This document shows, in pieces, positions 23,425 to 34,064 of a stretch of DNA of 64,000 nucleotides (the stretch's first letter is position 1; every line of letters starts with the position of its first letter). Source of the DNA: Phyto melanocephala. Taxonomy: Eukaryota; Arthropoda; Insecta; Diptera; Rhinophoridae. The translations under genes and the position numbers were made by a program. Under the pieces are notes generated by a model. That model saw nothing but the letters and a program-made list of their open reading frames with translations. It had not been told where the DNA came from and did not search any database. The stretch covers positions 65,124,685-65,188,684 of the forward strand of contig OW799236.1 in assembly GCA_941918925.1 (NCBI GenBank), written 5' to 3'.

Positions 23425-23949
23425 ATGAAAAAAAAAAAAAAAATACATGGTACCTACCCAGTTGTGCATATCTTTAAGACATCCTCGAAGACGCATACAC
23501 GACATAAGGTAAAACATCGACGACACATTGCCGACAGATTGCCGACAGTTCAGGCCAAATATTGCCGACTTTTTCAAACAAAGGGCACCGGAATCGTGCA
23601 TGGCAATATGAGCGACATTGCCATGCACACTGTCGTTGACGATTATATGAATCACAATATTGTCAAAGATATCGTTGACGATTACATGGACCACAATTTT
23701 GTCAAAGATGTCGTTAACGATTACATGGACCACAATGTTGTCAAAGATGTCGTTGACGATTACATGGAACACAATGTTGTCAAAGATGTCGTTGATGATA
23801 TTATGAACCACAATTTCGTCAATAGTACAAACCACAATACTGCTATTTTATTAATAGACGTACACATTTTAGTTAATTTTTTTTTTTATTATAAGGCACA
23901 AACAAAACTAAAATATACATACATACATATATACATACAAACTAAATAA
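23425..23949 (+). CDS. Open frame with a 13-residue tandem repeat, function unknown
   Basis: A continuous 174-codon frame whose central part (23629-23826) repeats a 13-residue unit, VDDYMDHNVVKDV with variants such as VNDYMDHNVVKDV and VDDYMEHNVVKDV, about five times. The flanks are Lys/Arg-rich before and hydrophobic or low-complexity after. The nominal start KKKKKIHGTYP lies in a poly-A tract, so the true start is uncertain. The minus strand is also open across the same repeats (about 23392-23835), so the openness may simply follow from the 39-bp unit lacking stops in two frames. No known family recognised. It may be part of a decayed transposon, given the relic at 24182-24462. Confidence 0.25.
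   Translation: MKKKKKIHGTYPVVHIFKTSSKTHTRHKVKHRRHIADRLPTVQAKYCRLFQTKGTGIVHGNMSDIAMHTVVDDYMNHNIVKDIVDDYMDHNFVKDVVNDYMDHNVVKDVVDDYMEHNVVKDVVDDIMNHNFVNSTNHNTAILLIDVHILVNFFFYYKAQTKLKYTYIHIYIQTK
23629..23826. repeat. 39-bp tandem repeat, about five units
   Basis: The unit reads gttgacgattacatggacca followed by caatgttgtcaaagatgtc. The central units differ by only a few bases; the first and last are more diverged. The unit length is a multiple of three, so the repeat keeps any frame. Confidence 0.9.
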
Positions 23950-24181
23950 TTGTTTTGAAAAAAAAAATATTATTCATTAAGTATCAATTTTTGAATTGAA
24001 TTTTTTATACGATGCAACCTTTTACAAGGTTCAGTAGACAATTCTACGTAAGTTTGACCCTCCGCTCTGGTAGATTCTGAAATAAATTTACCTTTAATAG
24101 ATACTAACGTAATGAATAGAAAAGCTTACCGTAAAAAGCATTTAAAATATTTTTATATTTTTAACAATTTTTTTTTCGTAG

Positions 24182-24462
24182 TTATAGAAGTTTTTTTGAA
24201 GTATTTGGTACATCTATACCATTTTCATTTAAAACATTTAATATATCGTCTCCCAATTTTCTACCAGCGTGATGATTAAAAAAAATTTCTTTTAATTGAT
24301 TACTTAAATCTGGCTTTTGCCGGTCATTATTTTTAACGATATTATTTTCTAATTCAATAATGTCTTCTAATTAAACAATATTTTCTTTTCTATTGTGGCT
24401 GTCAATTCGTTTTAAAAATTCTTTTTTTTTTTTGAAATTTCCCCTTGTAGTGACCCTGGCAT
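24182..24462 (-). pseudogene. Possible transposon-associated N-terminal exon relic
   Basis: On the minus strand a frame starting MPGSLQGEISKKKK needs one base shift in a 12-A run, then continues EFLKRIDSHNRKENIV, one TAA, LEDIIELENNIVKNNDRQKP, DLSNQLKEIFFNHHAGRKLG and DDILNVLNENGIDVPNTSKK-LL. The last part resembles, from memory, a short domain ('...LLxILR..G..LP.DSRTLL') found at the N-terminus of uncharacterised arthropod transposon proteins. No downstream exon was found. The resemblance is modest. Confidence 0.35.
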
Positions 24463-24639
24463 TTTCTTATGTATTTTTTACTTACCAACTTTTATGAAAT
24501 AATTTTGAGCACTTTAATACAAATTTTCACTTGCACATCGACCTTTCTTACGCACTTCAAAACAACAACTGAAAAATATAAATATTTTCTTCTAAGTTTG
24601 TTTTTAAACCCGTGAAGTCCCGTTATTTTGATATTTTTT

Positions 24640-25075
24640 TCTCAGCACTCAAATAAAAAAAGACCCAAGTTGGCAACAACTTCAATTTTTTAACCGAATC
24701 GCGACCTAATCGATGCAATTGTTACTAAAGTTGTCTTTAATAAAGTATTATTGAATGGATGTTAAGCACAATGTCGCTTATCTGTTCGTCAATATAAATT
24801 TAAACACGTCAAAATACATGCAGTTGTTGCTCATGTTGTCCTAAATGTGGTTTGAAACACGACAATCTGCATGCAATTGTTTACAACTTTGTCGTCAATA
24901 AGGTTTAATTTAGGACAAATTAAAGACATTTTTGTTATATTGTCGTCAACAAATATTTAAACACGACAAAATAAACTTTTTGTTATCAAACTTGTCCTCG
25001 ATTGCATTTTATAGACGACAAATTACAAATTGTCCTGCAGGCATCATCGATGTAAATGTCGTCTATGATCATCTG
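24640..25075. repeat. Degenerate repeats rich in TTGTCGTC/GACGACAA
   Basis: The motifs ttgtcgtcaa, ttgtcct, aaacacgacaa and gacgacaa recur at irregular intervals together with 'tttaaacacg' and 'catgcaattgtt'. They suggest diverged copies of a unit tens of bases long in both orientations, unlike the surrounding sequence. Confidence 0.45.
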
Positions 25076-25099
25076 GCCAACTGGGTATTGTCTGTAAAG

Positions 25100-25973
25100 A
25101 TTTGTATGTATTTTTTTTCGAATTTTTTAAAACTGAAAGATAAAATTTATTTTTTTTTCAAGCTGTTTTATTTACATTTAGCAAAGGCAACGATCAAAAA
25201 GATATTCTGTAATTATTACCACTTACGTTTTCTTTTTAATATTCTTATAGTGATAATGCATTGTGACTTATTTGAGATAAAGAAAGAAATTAAAAACAAA
25301 AATATTTAAATTAAGTGGCCATAATATAAGTGTAATAAAAAAAATAAAAAAAAACGTTAAGGTCTTCTCAATATTCTTTTATTAAGGACAATTGTTACAA
25401 CTTGCCGTTAGTTAAAGGTAAGATTTGTTGTATCCGATAAATAGCTTTGCATTATTGTAACTTCAATTCAATTGTTTATTGTTATTATTATTAATAATGA
25501 TATTTAATAAATAAAAAAATAATATACATATAATATACATATGCCCGAAATGCACGAATTTTTAACATATTAATTTCCGTGGCATATTTAGAAAGCCGTT
25601 ACTTGTATTTATAACACCTCAAGACTGATTTATATTCCAGGGTTGGAAAAGTTATTATGATAGCTTTATTCTGATATTATTTGATACATTTGGTACCAAA
25701 AAAATACTTACTTAGGTAAATTATTGATGACCGAGAGATAATTTAATGTTTTAACAAAATCAAAAATAATTAAACAATTAAGAGAATAAGCGATTAAAAA
25801 ATATCTGGCTGTTTAAGGCTGGTATGCAGCTTTGCCTATTTTTAGGCTGCCTTAAGAAATATGTGTAAAACCATTACGAATAACAGTTTGAACATTTTTT
25901 GGACATTCTTCCGTTTGCTGGTAAGCAGTTAAAAAGAAATGTGAGAGAATGTTAACTTGTGCTTCTAACGCAC
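25100..25973. other. AT-rich non-coding stretch
   Basis: No feature recognised. Confidence 0.5.
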
Positions 25974-25976
25974 TTA

Positions 25977-26353
25977 TACTACATTTACACCTAAGCGAAA
26001 TCTAGTAGATTTGATTTAAAATCTTTATTAAAATCTAAACCGTTTATACCACTGTTTTTTGACATTTTGCAAGATTTCGTTTTCAAAACAATATACTTAT
26101 TTACAAGGTGGTCTGAGAGGCTCTCTATGCTCTACTTCTCCAAAATTCAAACTCCATATAAAAAAAATGTAAACAATAAAGTACTTGTGCAATTGCAATC
26201 ACCTTATATATTATGATTGAATTTTTCTGTGTGCAGCGTAGTAAATTTTAGTACAATTTAATAAAAACCACAGTTGCATCACGAAGTAGTACTAGATTTT
26301 AAGTAGATTTTGATCCCGTAAGTACTAGATTTTGTGTAGGTGTAAATGAAGTA
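25977..26353. mobile_element. PIF/Harbinger-type MITE, copy 1 (377 bp)
   Basis: Ends are TACTACATTTACACCTA and (right complement) TACTTCATTTACACCTA. The flanks are TTA at 25974-25976 and TTA at 26354-26356, a 3-bp duplication of the TWA type that marks PIF/Harbinger insertions. The interior ('gattttaataaagatttta', 'acaaggtggtctgag', 'aattgcaatcaccttata') matches copy 2 at 38579 in inverse orientation. Confidence 0.8.
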
Positions 26354-26356
26354 TTA

Positions 26357-27950
26357 GAAGAGACTTTTTTCTTCAAAGAATTTTTGACGTTTCGTATTTG
26401 TTTGCAAAATTGAATATTTCATTGAACATTCATAAATTTATATACTTTTTTGTAATTTGTTAAAATGCAAACAAATTTCGTATATAATTATATTTCCGTG
26501 TAGAGATAACTTAAGTATATGTATGTGCCTTGTTAAGCGTACCCTGCTGTTTAGTTTAATTTTAAGCAATTTTTATTCCTAAGTTTACCTTAAAAATTTT
26601 CAACTGAATATTAAAAAAAACTTTTAAAAATTGTGTACACGTCCCATCGTTTGTTATTTTTTTTTTCCAAAAGCTGCTAAGCAACCAAACACAACAAAAA
26701 TATTTCAAAAGCTAAAATAAATCTTACATCAATTCTAAAAGCAAAACTACCCCTCTAAAATTTTTAAATCAACTGCCACGCCAAAACTAGAGACTCGAAT
26801 TGGTTGGTAGTTTTTGGAATTTTTCATTTTAATCAACTTTTATTTGACATTTGTGCTGTCAAAGAATTGAGACAATTCATGCATTTCCTGTCATATTGCA
26901 TTTATGTTAAAGAATTATCAAACAAAACAGAAATTAATGGAATAGGAAGGATTTTACCGATTCCAACAAAAAATTAAATATATAAGTATATACATATGTT
27001 CATCGATGCAAAGATTAATACATATACATACATACATTAATTTATATAAAAGACATCACTACATACTTTAGTAAATACCAGCATCAGTGTCTATCTCTTA
27101 ATACACGTTATATAATAAAATCTCCCCTTTAACCTATTTGAGATGTACCAGCTAGTGATTGCCTGATTTAATATCATTGTCTTTTCACACATCTACAAAC
27201 TTTTCTCTTATTTGAGTATTGACACTCATTCAAACACACTCCCACATAAAAGAGGGTGTGTTTTTTCTTTCATTCTAAAAATGTTGCTTTCAAAGATGTT
27301 CAGACATGTTGAATGACTGTGTGTTAATTTTTAAGCAGGTGTCTGTGTGAAAAATGTTTTAATGGTTGGTTGTTAGCTCCTTAGGCTATACTAACAGCTC
27401 TCTCGCATTAATTATCCCAAAAAGCTTTATAGTTAATTATTTAAATGGAACTTTACATTATTAATCCTAACATAAGGACTTATATATAGGATTTACCAAA
27501 GAGAGAAAAATGTTAGTATACTATGTAACGATTTAATTTTGGTGGTAAATTAAAATATTATGGTCAAATACTTAGTAATAATAAAAAGTGTAATTAAAAT
27601 CGTTATAAAATTTAGTTTGTTTTTAAGCTTTTTAAAATCTTTGGTAAATTCATATTTTTAATTGACATATTGTGTGAAACTGAGAAATAAAAAGTATTTG
27701 CACCGTATATGTATACCTTTGACTGTGCAACCATTTTCTCTTCATATTTGCACAAAACGATGACTAGGGGGTTCTCCCTTTTTCACTTATGACCGAATTT
27801 ACACAAAACAAACTCTTTAGAGGGAAACTTATTGGGCAAACATTTATGTTTATAGGGTTTTTTACATTTTCTAGTCGGGTGAAATAGCTATTTATACATA
27901 AGCATTATCTTATTCAATTACCTTTAAAGCCTTCTAAAGGGTGCTTAAAG
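26357..27950. other. AT-rich non-coding stretch
   Basis: Nothing recognised in 1.6 kb apart from short CATA repeats near 27020. Confidence 0.5.
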
Positions 27951-28660
27951 TTTAAGGGCCGATGTTGAATGCGAACCACACCTAAACGTCACTGCATTTC
28001 ATTTAACATTTCTGTGGTTTTCATGGGCAACCACGTATGTCCTAAAATCAAATTTTTCAGGGGAGATACAAAACCGTGTTAGTGCTGAACGGTTTTTGAA
28101 TATATGTATATAGAAGTTACGTTGTTATGCCATTTATACAATTGGAATGGGTCCATCTTATTTGAGAATTTTTTAAAGCCAAGTAAAGGCCGTCTAAAAC
28201 CAAGCAATATGGCATTCTTAACTCAAAATCGTATAAAATGAACATACGCGGTTGCCCAAGAAAACCACAGATTTATCAAATTCAAATTAAAATGCATTTC
28301 GTGAACTTCGTGATTTTTTTGGTCAACATAATCATTAAAAGTCGTCCACAATCGGGGTCTGTATGAGAATATCTGTAAATACCTTCTTAGTTCGATGAAC
28401 GGAAAACATTGCGGTTTTTCGCGATAGTGTGGCAAAATAGCAGTTAACCTCGACTCATCATCGTGCCCAACAATTGAACATCAACATTGTCATTGAAAAT
28501 TTTGACCATCGGATGGAGTTGTGCCGCCGAAGTCGCGGCGGCCATTTGGCCGATATTTTGTTCCACACATAATTGAACCATACCATGTCATAATAAGAAA
28601 AAATGGCAATCATTTCCTAACTAATTTATATTTTATTAAAAATCTACATCGGCCCTTAAA
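27951..28660 (-). mobile_element. TIR element 'TTTAAGGGCCGATGT', copy 1, with nested MITE
   Basis: Both ends are TTTAAGGGCCGATGT / ACATCGGCCCTTAAA (15-bp inverted repeat). A second copy, inverted and partial, lies at 34870-35287 and shares 'gacaatgttgatgttcaatt', 'ccgattgtggacga', 'aatcacgaag' and 'aggtgtggttcacattcgg'. Copy 1 carries a nested 259-bp MITE (28012-28270). No clear target duplication and no recognisable transposase, although a 70-codon minus-strand frame crosses it. Confidence 0.65.
28012..28270. mobile_element. MITE with CTGTGGTTTTCATGGG ends, copy 1 (nested)
   Basis: Ends are CTGTGGTTTTCATGGGCAAC and (right complement) CTGTGGTTTTCTTGGGCAAC, continuing to CACGTATG / CGCGTATG, about 29 bp. 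ATTT flanks both sides (28008-28011 and 28271-28274), a 4-bp duplication. The same element occurs at 42725-42873. Confidence 0.82.
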
Positions 28661-28689
28661 TGTTTAATATTGCCAAAAATATTCTGAAC

Positions 28690-29320
28690 AAGTAAGAGTA
28701 CTATATTTGACCCTGCTGAATCTGTTAATACCCTACACCATAATGTACATAGGTATTATAGCCACATCGTAGTGTAACCTATATTTCAGATTTAACGTTA
28801 TACGCTGATACGTTAGACGTTATCTTTTTAAAATATATAACTGTATTCTACTAGTCAAAGCCTCTCATGTGATATCCATATTAATGAGGTTAAGAAAGAA
28901 AAAAACTGTCCACCATATTGTCTTAGACAACATCTTAAATTTTACACTTTTTGATAGTTATCTGTATTATATAGATCAAACCCTTTCTTTTGATGCTAAT
29001 ATTGAAGGGCTTTAAAGGTTTACTATATTTGACCCATTTTATTTAGGACGCCATCTTGGGTTTTAATTTTTTTATAGTTCACTGTATACTTCTGTTCATG
29101 CCCTTTCATTTAATACTAACATTGAATTTTTCGGTTGTCTAGAAGCTTTTAGGGAAGGCACTGAAACGGTTATATTTTGGTGTTTATACCTCAGTTGGTT
29201 TTAAACTTATTTATTCGTTTTTATCAGGAATAATTTTCGAAACCACCGCTTGAAATTTAATGGCTTTATCTTGTCCAAAGGGTAATTGGGTGCTTTAGCA
29301 ACTTGATGTATTAATCAGAG
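28690..29320 (-). mobile_element. HINE-like element, reverse, first part of a split copy
   Basis: Starts AACAAGTAAGAGTACTATAT, then 'aataccctacaccataatgtac' and 'ctagtcaaagcc', and matches 41224-41920 in order up to 'ttagcaacttgatgtatt'. There it runs into LINE sequence. The matching remainder appears at 33600-33990, so the two pieces may be one element separated by insertions. Confidence 0.6.
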
Positions 29321-31850
29321 ATTGCTTAAGATATAGTAGATGAAAATAAGAAATAGTTAATAGGAAATAGAATAGAAGAAAGAAATACAGATTCCCTACG
29401 AGCCCCATTGTACGTTCACCAGCCACCCGACCCCGATGATGAATCCGATAATATTCCCTACTTAAGCCAATGATTCTGTACCCTCGGGCAGTAACAAACA
29501 ATGTTCTCAACAGTCTCTAGTTCCTCCTCATCCTCACACATCCTCACACATCCTACAATAATCTGGAGTGCCGCGATCCCATCTACTAAACCTAATTCTT
29601 ACAGGACAGTGCCCAATAGTGGCCCTCAGACATACAATATCAAGGCCCAAAAGTAACGTAGAGTCCTCTGAGTTCAACTGAGGCCATTAAGCCCTTGACA
29701 CTCCGTAGTTCCTTTTATCCTTCCACACCATATTAGTCCTGTCGAATACCCACGCCCTAATACGCCCAAAATAGTAACTTATCGGAGGCCTCACAATGTC
29801 CTCTTCACACGTCGAAACCAGTGCCGATCCATCGAATCGCAGGTTCGTCAGCAATTTTATTGCCGACAATTCCGTTGTGCCCTGGTACCCAACACAATCT
29901 GACATTGAAGAGGTTCATGATCCTATCGGGTGCTCTCCTGCACTTCCTAACTAGCTTAAATTTTACATAATGTCACTTGAAGGCTTTTAGCGTCGCCTGA
30001 ACATAATCCTGATGTTTAAATGTGTAATTTAATACTTAATATTGAGGCAGAGTAGTTACAAACCCAACCTTTAGCCGACGAGACCGGAGCCGGATATTAA
30101 TGCATGCTACTGCTACTTGAATTCGAAACAAATAAAAACCAAATGCAATGGTTATATGCTACAGATGGAAATAATTTTTGGGCACTGGTTCCTATCCGGT
30201 TTGAAGGACCATGTTTAATTTGAAACACATGACACATTTAAAATACTAATCGTATTTTCCTACATATAACTCTTCAGAATATTAACTGATTATACCAAAT
30301 GTTAAGGAAACGCTTATTATTGAAAAGGGCAGGAGGGGATTCCTGAAGTGTTGAATAAATAAACAACATCACTTTTAATTCAGCGTACTTACATATTTTC
30401 TGGTTTTTTATTAAGGAAAACAATTATTTCTTTGATTTGATTTATAAATAATAACGTTGATGGTGAGCCGGAGGATGACTGTGTAGCTTGAGAGATATTC
30501 ACCGAATAAATTTTACCTTTTAACGGCCGAACAAAAATTGCGGTAAATTAAGATCTACAATATAATTGAAAGAAAAAAAAAACTAATAATACACGATAAG
30601 CAAATTCAGAGTCTGAAAATGTTCCATAAATAACCCGTTCAAACACCTGGAGACCAGTTTCCCATAAAATTCTAGTGTGGCCGATATTAAGTATCCTACC
30701 CAACCGCGACTCACCTAGTCTGATTAAGCTCCTTGCCGCCATATCCTTCACCTAAAACTCTATAAACATAGTGCCGATAATGGTATATTGCGACCCCTAA
30801 GGTGTGCTTCTCATGGCACCAGTGATACCAGATGAAGCACGACTCTGGATCTTTGTAAAGAGCTTCCTATAAAAACCCTTCTCCAATACCTCCCACCATA
30901 CAATACATCCATATGTTAGAATGGGTCTTACCTTCGTCATGTAAATCCAATTCACCACCTTTGGTTGTAGGCCCTAAATCTTGCCTATGGAGTTCCTGCA
31001 AGTGTAGTAGGCATTTAGGTTACTGTCAAGGACTATACCGAGATATTTTGCCCCGCCTGCTAATTCTAACTTTACACTGTCCACACTGTCACTATTGGCT
31101 TTAGTGGAAGCTCAAAAGCTCGTGTTATTTCTGGACAAAAGTCGCTACAGCCTTCAACTGAGGTTTTTAGGAACCCCAATGATTTTTTATTGCCGATGTT
31201 GACCATCTTAACGCCCTTTGACCAGTCCGCTCCATTGAAACAAACGTGCTCAGGCTTACCCCGAATGGCTGCTATCCGGCCGATGAGCATGCCTTCTATA
31301 AGCTGCAATCCATCCATGCTGATCCTGCCATCAGGGTCAGCCCGATAAATAAGCATCACCAACCCTATTCTTTAATACAGGCAATGGTTTGCGAGCTATA
31401 AGAGCTCGTTCCAGAGGCTTAAGTGATTTTTCCGGCAAGCTAATGCCTGGGGCGTTCCGTTTTCTATCAGAGAGCACCACAGCCGTCTCTGCACTATTAA
31501 CAGATTTGTCAGATCCGTCTGGGATGTTCACTAATTAAACCGTGAAGAGAGAGTTGCCGAGGATGGCACTGGTAGGTCCGTAAATTCTTTCTAACTTCGC
31601 GACACTCTGCCTATGCTTCCTCACCAAATGCCTCTCTCTGGAACTAAACAGCCTTGGGTACCTCTTGGCCATTTTATTCAAAAAGGCCAAAGAGGGCCTC
31701 GTACCATTTCTCGTTTTCTCCTCCTTTTTTGTCCCGTGGTAATCCTGCGGATGTTACCACTGCGTTTTGCCGAACAATGTTGGTCATCCGATCTCCTGAT
31801 ACTGGGGTATTACCTTGTATGGCAGCCCTACCTGTTTTTTCTTAATTGTA
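29290..31850 (-). pseudogene. LINE (non-LTR retrotransposon) relic: DUF4780-like ORF1, RT tail, RNase H, C-terminal part
   Basis: Read on the minus strand. From about 31845: a basic ORF1-like region, then ADPDGRISMDGLQLIEGML with VCFNGADWSKGVKMVNIG (about 31340-31180), resembling the DUF4780 domain of insect retroelement gag proteins. At about 31070 the sequence jumps to SVKLELAGGAKYLGIVLDS, WGLQ-like LQPKVVNWIYMTKVRPILTY with GCIVWW, and SGITGAMRSTP: the RT thumb of the Jockey/I/R1 style. The endonuclease and catalytic RT are therefore deleted. A degraded RNase H follows; its end is clear as LCWVPGHNGIVGNKIADE (about 29900-29850). Then YYFGRIRAWVFDRTN and IGHCPVRIRF...DYCRMCE (about 29770-29550), the C-terminal Cys/His part. 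Many stops and frameshifts. Codons here are less AT-rich than the neighbourhood. Confidence 0.8.
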
Positions 31851-32094
31851 CTTTATTATGCACAACACCCAAAACAGTACTCAAATGTAATGTTTTTCAC
31901 ACTTTGTACTGTTTTTATGAATATTTTGTTATAAAACAATAATATTTCTCTATTTAAATAAACAAATTCTTATCAGTGTGAAAAAAACCTAAGATAATTT
32001 GAAACACTCTGTAATAGTTAAAAAAGCACATCGCTTGTTCACAACGTTGTTACTGTTTTTTGTGTATTCACATTTTTGAAAAAACAGAAAGTTC
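31851..32094. other. AT-rich non-coding stretch
   Basis: Nothing recognised. 'tcacactttgtactgttttta' near 31898 is reminiscent of DNA-transposon ends, but no partner was found. Confidence 0.4.
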
Positions 32095-32448
32095 ATGATT
32101 GAAAAAACTTCAACTTTACAAAATTTTGAATTACATTTAAACATTACGATATACTCTCATAAGTTTATAGTTGATTTAAAAAAATTATTTTTAGAAATTA
32201 ATGGAGAAAAAATCATTTCCGACGAATCTTTATCACATAGCTCAACTGCAGATGTAGAAGAAATAGCTTGCACGCCGTATTCCAAACGAAAGAAGCAAAT
32301 TGGCAATCGAAGTAAAAATAAATTTAAAGAGTTAATAGTCGACGTAAAAATAAATTTAAAGAGATTTGGAAAAACCACTTTAACTGGCTTGCAAGAGCTA
32401 ACGAAGAAACCATGGCTATCAGTGAAATATGAAATAGTTATGATTTAA
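32095..32448 (+). CDS. Unrecognised 117-codon open frame
   Basis: ATG start, TAA stop, with moderately complex composition: an N-terminal hydrophobic/aromatic stretch, an acidic middle (SDESLSHSSTADVEEI) and a Lys/Arg-rich second half (SKRKKQIGNRSKNKFKEL) with a short internal duplication around VDVKINLKRF. I know no family with this sequence. It stops 14 bases before the head of a HINE-like element. It may be a fragment of a transposon protein or chance. Confidence 0.22.
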   Translation: MIEKTSTLQNFELHLNITIYSHKFIVDLKKLFLEINGEKIISDESLSHSSTADVEEIACTPYSKRKKQIGNRSKNKFKELIVDVKINLKRFGKTTLTGLQELTKKPWLSVKYEIVMI

Positions 32449-32462
32449 AAAAAAATGTACTG

Positions 32463-33262
32463 TTTTTATACCCTTCACACAGTGAAAAAGGGTATATATA
32501 GGTTTGTCATTCCGTGTGAAATTTCTACAATTTTGATTTCCGACCCCATAAAGTATATATTTTCCGAAAGCTTATGAATAGGGGAGTCGATTAAGCCCTG
32601 TCAGTCTGTCCGTCTGTCCGTCTGTCCGTCTGACCGTCTGTCCGTCTGACCGTCTGTCCGTGTGTATGTTGAAATCAACTTTTTGAAGCCCCCCGACATA
32701 GGTTGGACCCGGGTAAGGTATTAAAATATCAGAAATATTCGGGAGTAGATCGCTATTGAAAATCAGAAACATCGGTACATAAACAACTGAGATATGAGCA
32801 AAAACCCACGACCACCTCGATTTTTTTTCACAAAAACAACATTACAACAACAACATACATACATACAAACGTGCATACTGGTTAGAGAAAACGTGGCATC
32901 GAATCCCAACTGAGCCAAAAAAAATTTTTTTTTAATTTACTAAAAATTTTTTTTTAATATTTTTATTTTTTTTTTTATTTTTTATTTAATATATTATTTA
33001 TATTTTTATTATTATATTTTTTTTTTTAATTTTTTTTTTATTTTTTTTTTATTTTTTTTTTTTTGTTTTATATATGTATATTATATATATAATAATTTTT
33101 TTTTTTAATTTTTTTTTAAAATTTTTTTTTTTAAAATTTTTTTTTTATTTTTTTTTTTTGTTTTTTTTAACATACATACGTGAATTTACTGTTATTGCAT
33201 GACTACACGTTGTGAAGGGTATATAAGATTCGGCACGGCCGAATATAGCGCTTTTACTTGTT
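32463..33262 (+). mobile_element. HINE-like element, best preserved copy
   Basis: The head TTTTTATACCCTTCAC then CAGTGAAAAAGGGTATA can fold on itself. The core holds about seven GTCTGTCCGTCTGACC-type tetrameric repeats (32602-32662), followed by 'gttgaaatcaact' and 'cagaaatattcggg'. After an A/T-only filler (about 32918-33170) comes 'ttgcatgactacacgttgtg', then AAGGGTATATAAG, the perfect hairpin ATTCGGC-acg-GCCGAAT (33227-33243) and CTTTTACTTGTTTT. A head palindrome, a GTCTGTCC core and a 3' hairpin near the end recall DINE-1/Helentron-associated elements; assignment is inferred. Confidence 0.75.
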
Positions 33263-33264
33263 TT

Positions 33265-33595
33265 CTTTATTGACTGCTTTTTTACCGTGAGTGTACAGTT
33301 TTTTCGAATTTCAAATCTGGCTACCCTAGCCCGTTGAAGGATTCACCACTGAGCTCGAAGTAGGACCAGATATCATAGTAATATCTAAATCCTTTTCAAA
33401 ACTCCATGTTAGAACACCCAATTCTGAGTGTTCCTATCCTCCTGATAGTCCTAGAAGATTGCCCAATTAGTGTCCGTAACTGTCCTTCCTGGTCCATAAT
33501 AACTTTATGGATGTCCGTAAAGGGTCAACGATAACGCCCACCCTATCCGGCATCTGGGGAAGCGCCCAATGGGAGTAAACTGAAAAAAAAAGACT
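33265..33595 (-). other. Unassigned, less AT-rich fragment (possible retroelement relic)
   Basis: On the minus strand a frame reads FTDIHKVIMDQEGQLRTLIG and SSRTIRRIGTLRIGCSNMEF with a few stops. Composition resembles the nearby LINE more than the AT-rich background. I could not match it to a LINE domain. Confidence 0.3.
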
Positions 33596-33599
33596 CCGC

Positions 33600-33990
33600 A
33601 CGGATTTTTGCCTATAACTTTGCGATTAGTTACCGATTTTTTGCGATCTCTAGAGGCGTATTACATCTATAACTAGTAACAAACGTGTCAATAAATTATT
33701 TTGGGGCTGAAAAATGTTAATTATTTGGTGAAAATATGAGAAAAACAGAGGCAGTCGTGTTTATTTGCTTATATCTGAGAAACTGATGGGGCTATTGTGC
33801 TGGATTTCAATAGTGATTCATTCCCAAATATTTTTTAAAGATTATTATCATACAAGAGATCTCTGCAATATGTGGTTGATTTTAGCCCTATTCAGAGGAT
33901 TTCAGAAAATATCTACTTTATGGGAAAATTACAAACAGAATGATAAAGCTATACAAATATGCCCTTGGCACCACAGGTGAAGGATATAAA
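33600..33990 (-). mobile_element. HINE-like element, reverse, second part of a split copy
   Basis: Blocks 'ctataactagta', 'ggcagtcgt', 'attgtgctg', 'cagaaaatatctactttatg' and 'cccttggcaccacaggtgaagg' parallel 41940-42320 in order and end at the degenerate head (cttcacc...gggtataa type). Confidence 0.5.
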
Positions 33991-34064
33991 AATGAAACTG
34001 AAATTTTAGCTATTAAAAGCGTTTTAATTTAACTCAAACAGCTGATACAGTTATATTGTTATAC

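Noticed and set aside
23629..23826. CRISPR-like array (regular 39-bp periodicity)
   Set aside because: The units are contiguous without unique spacers, and the genome is clearly animal. It is a plain tandem repeat.
24932..25309. 125-codon + strand open frame
   Set aside because: It runs from GACGACAA repeats into AT-rich sequence. Its composition (Phe, Lys, Ile, Asn) is what AT-rich DNA gives by chance.
32918..33170. A/T-only stretch as an origin or matrix-attachment region
   Set aside because: It is filler inside one HINE-like copy, absent from other copies. AT content alone is no evidence of an origin.
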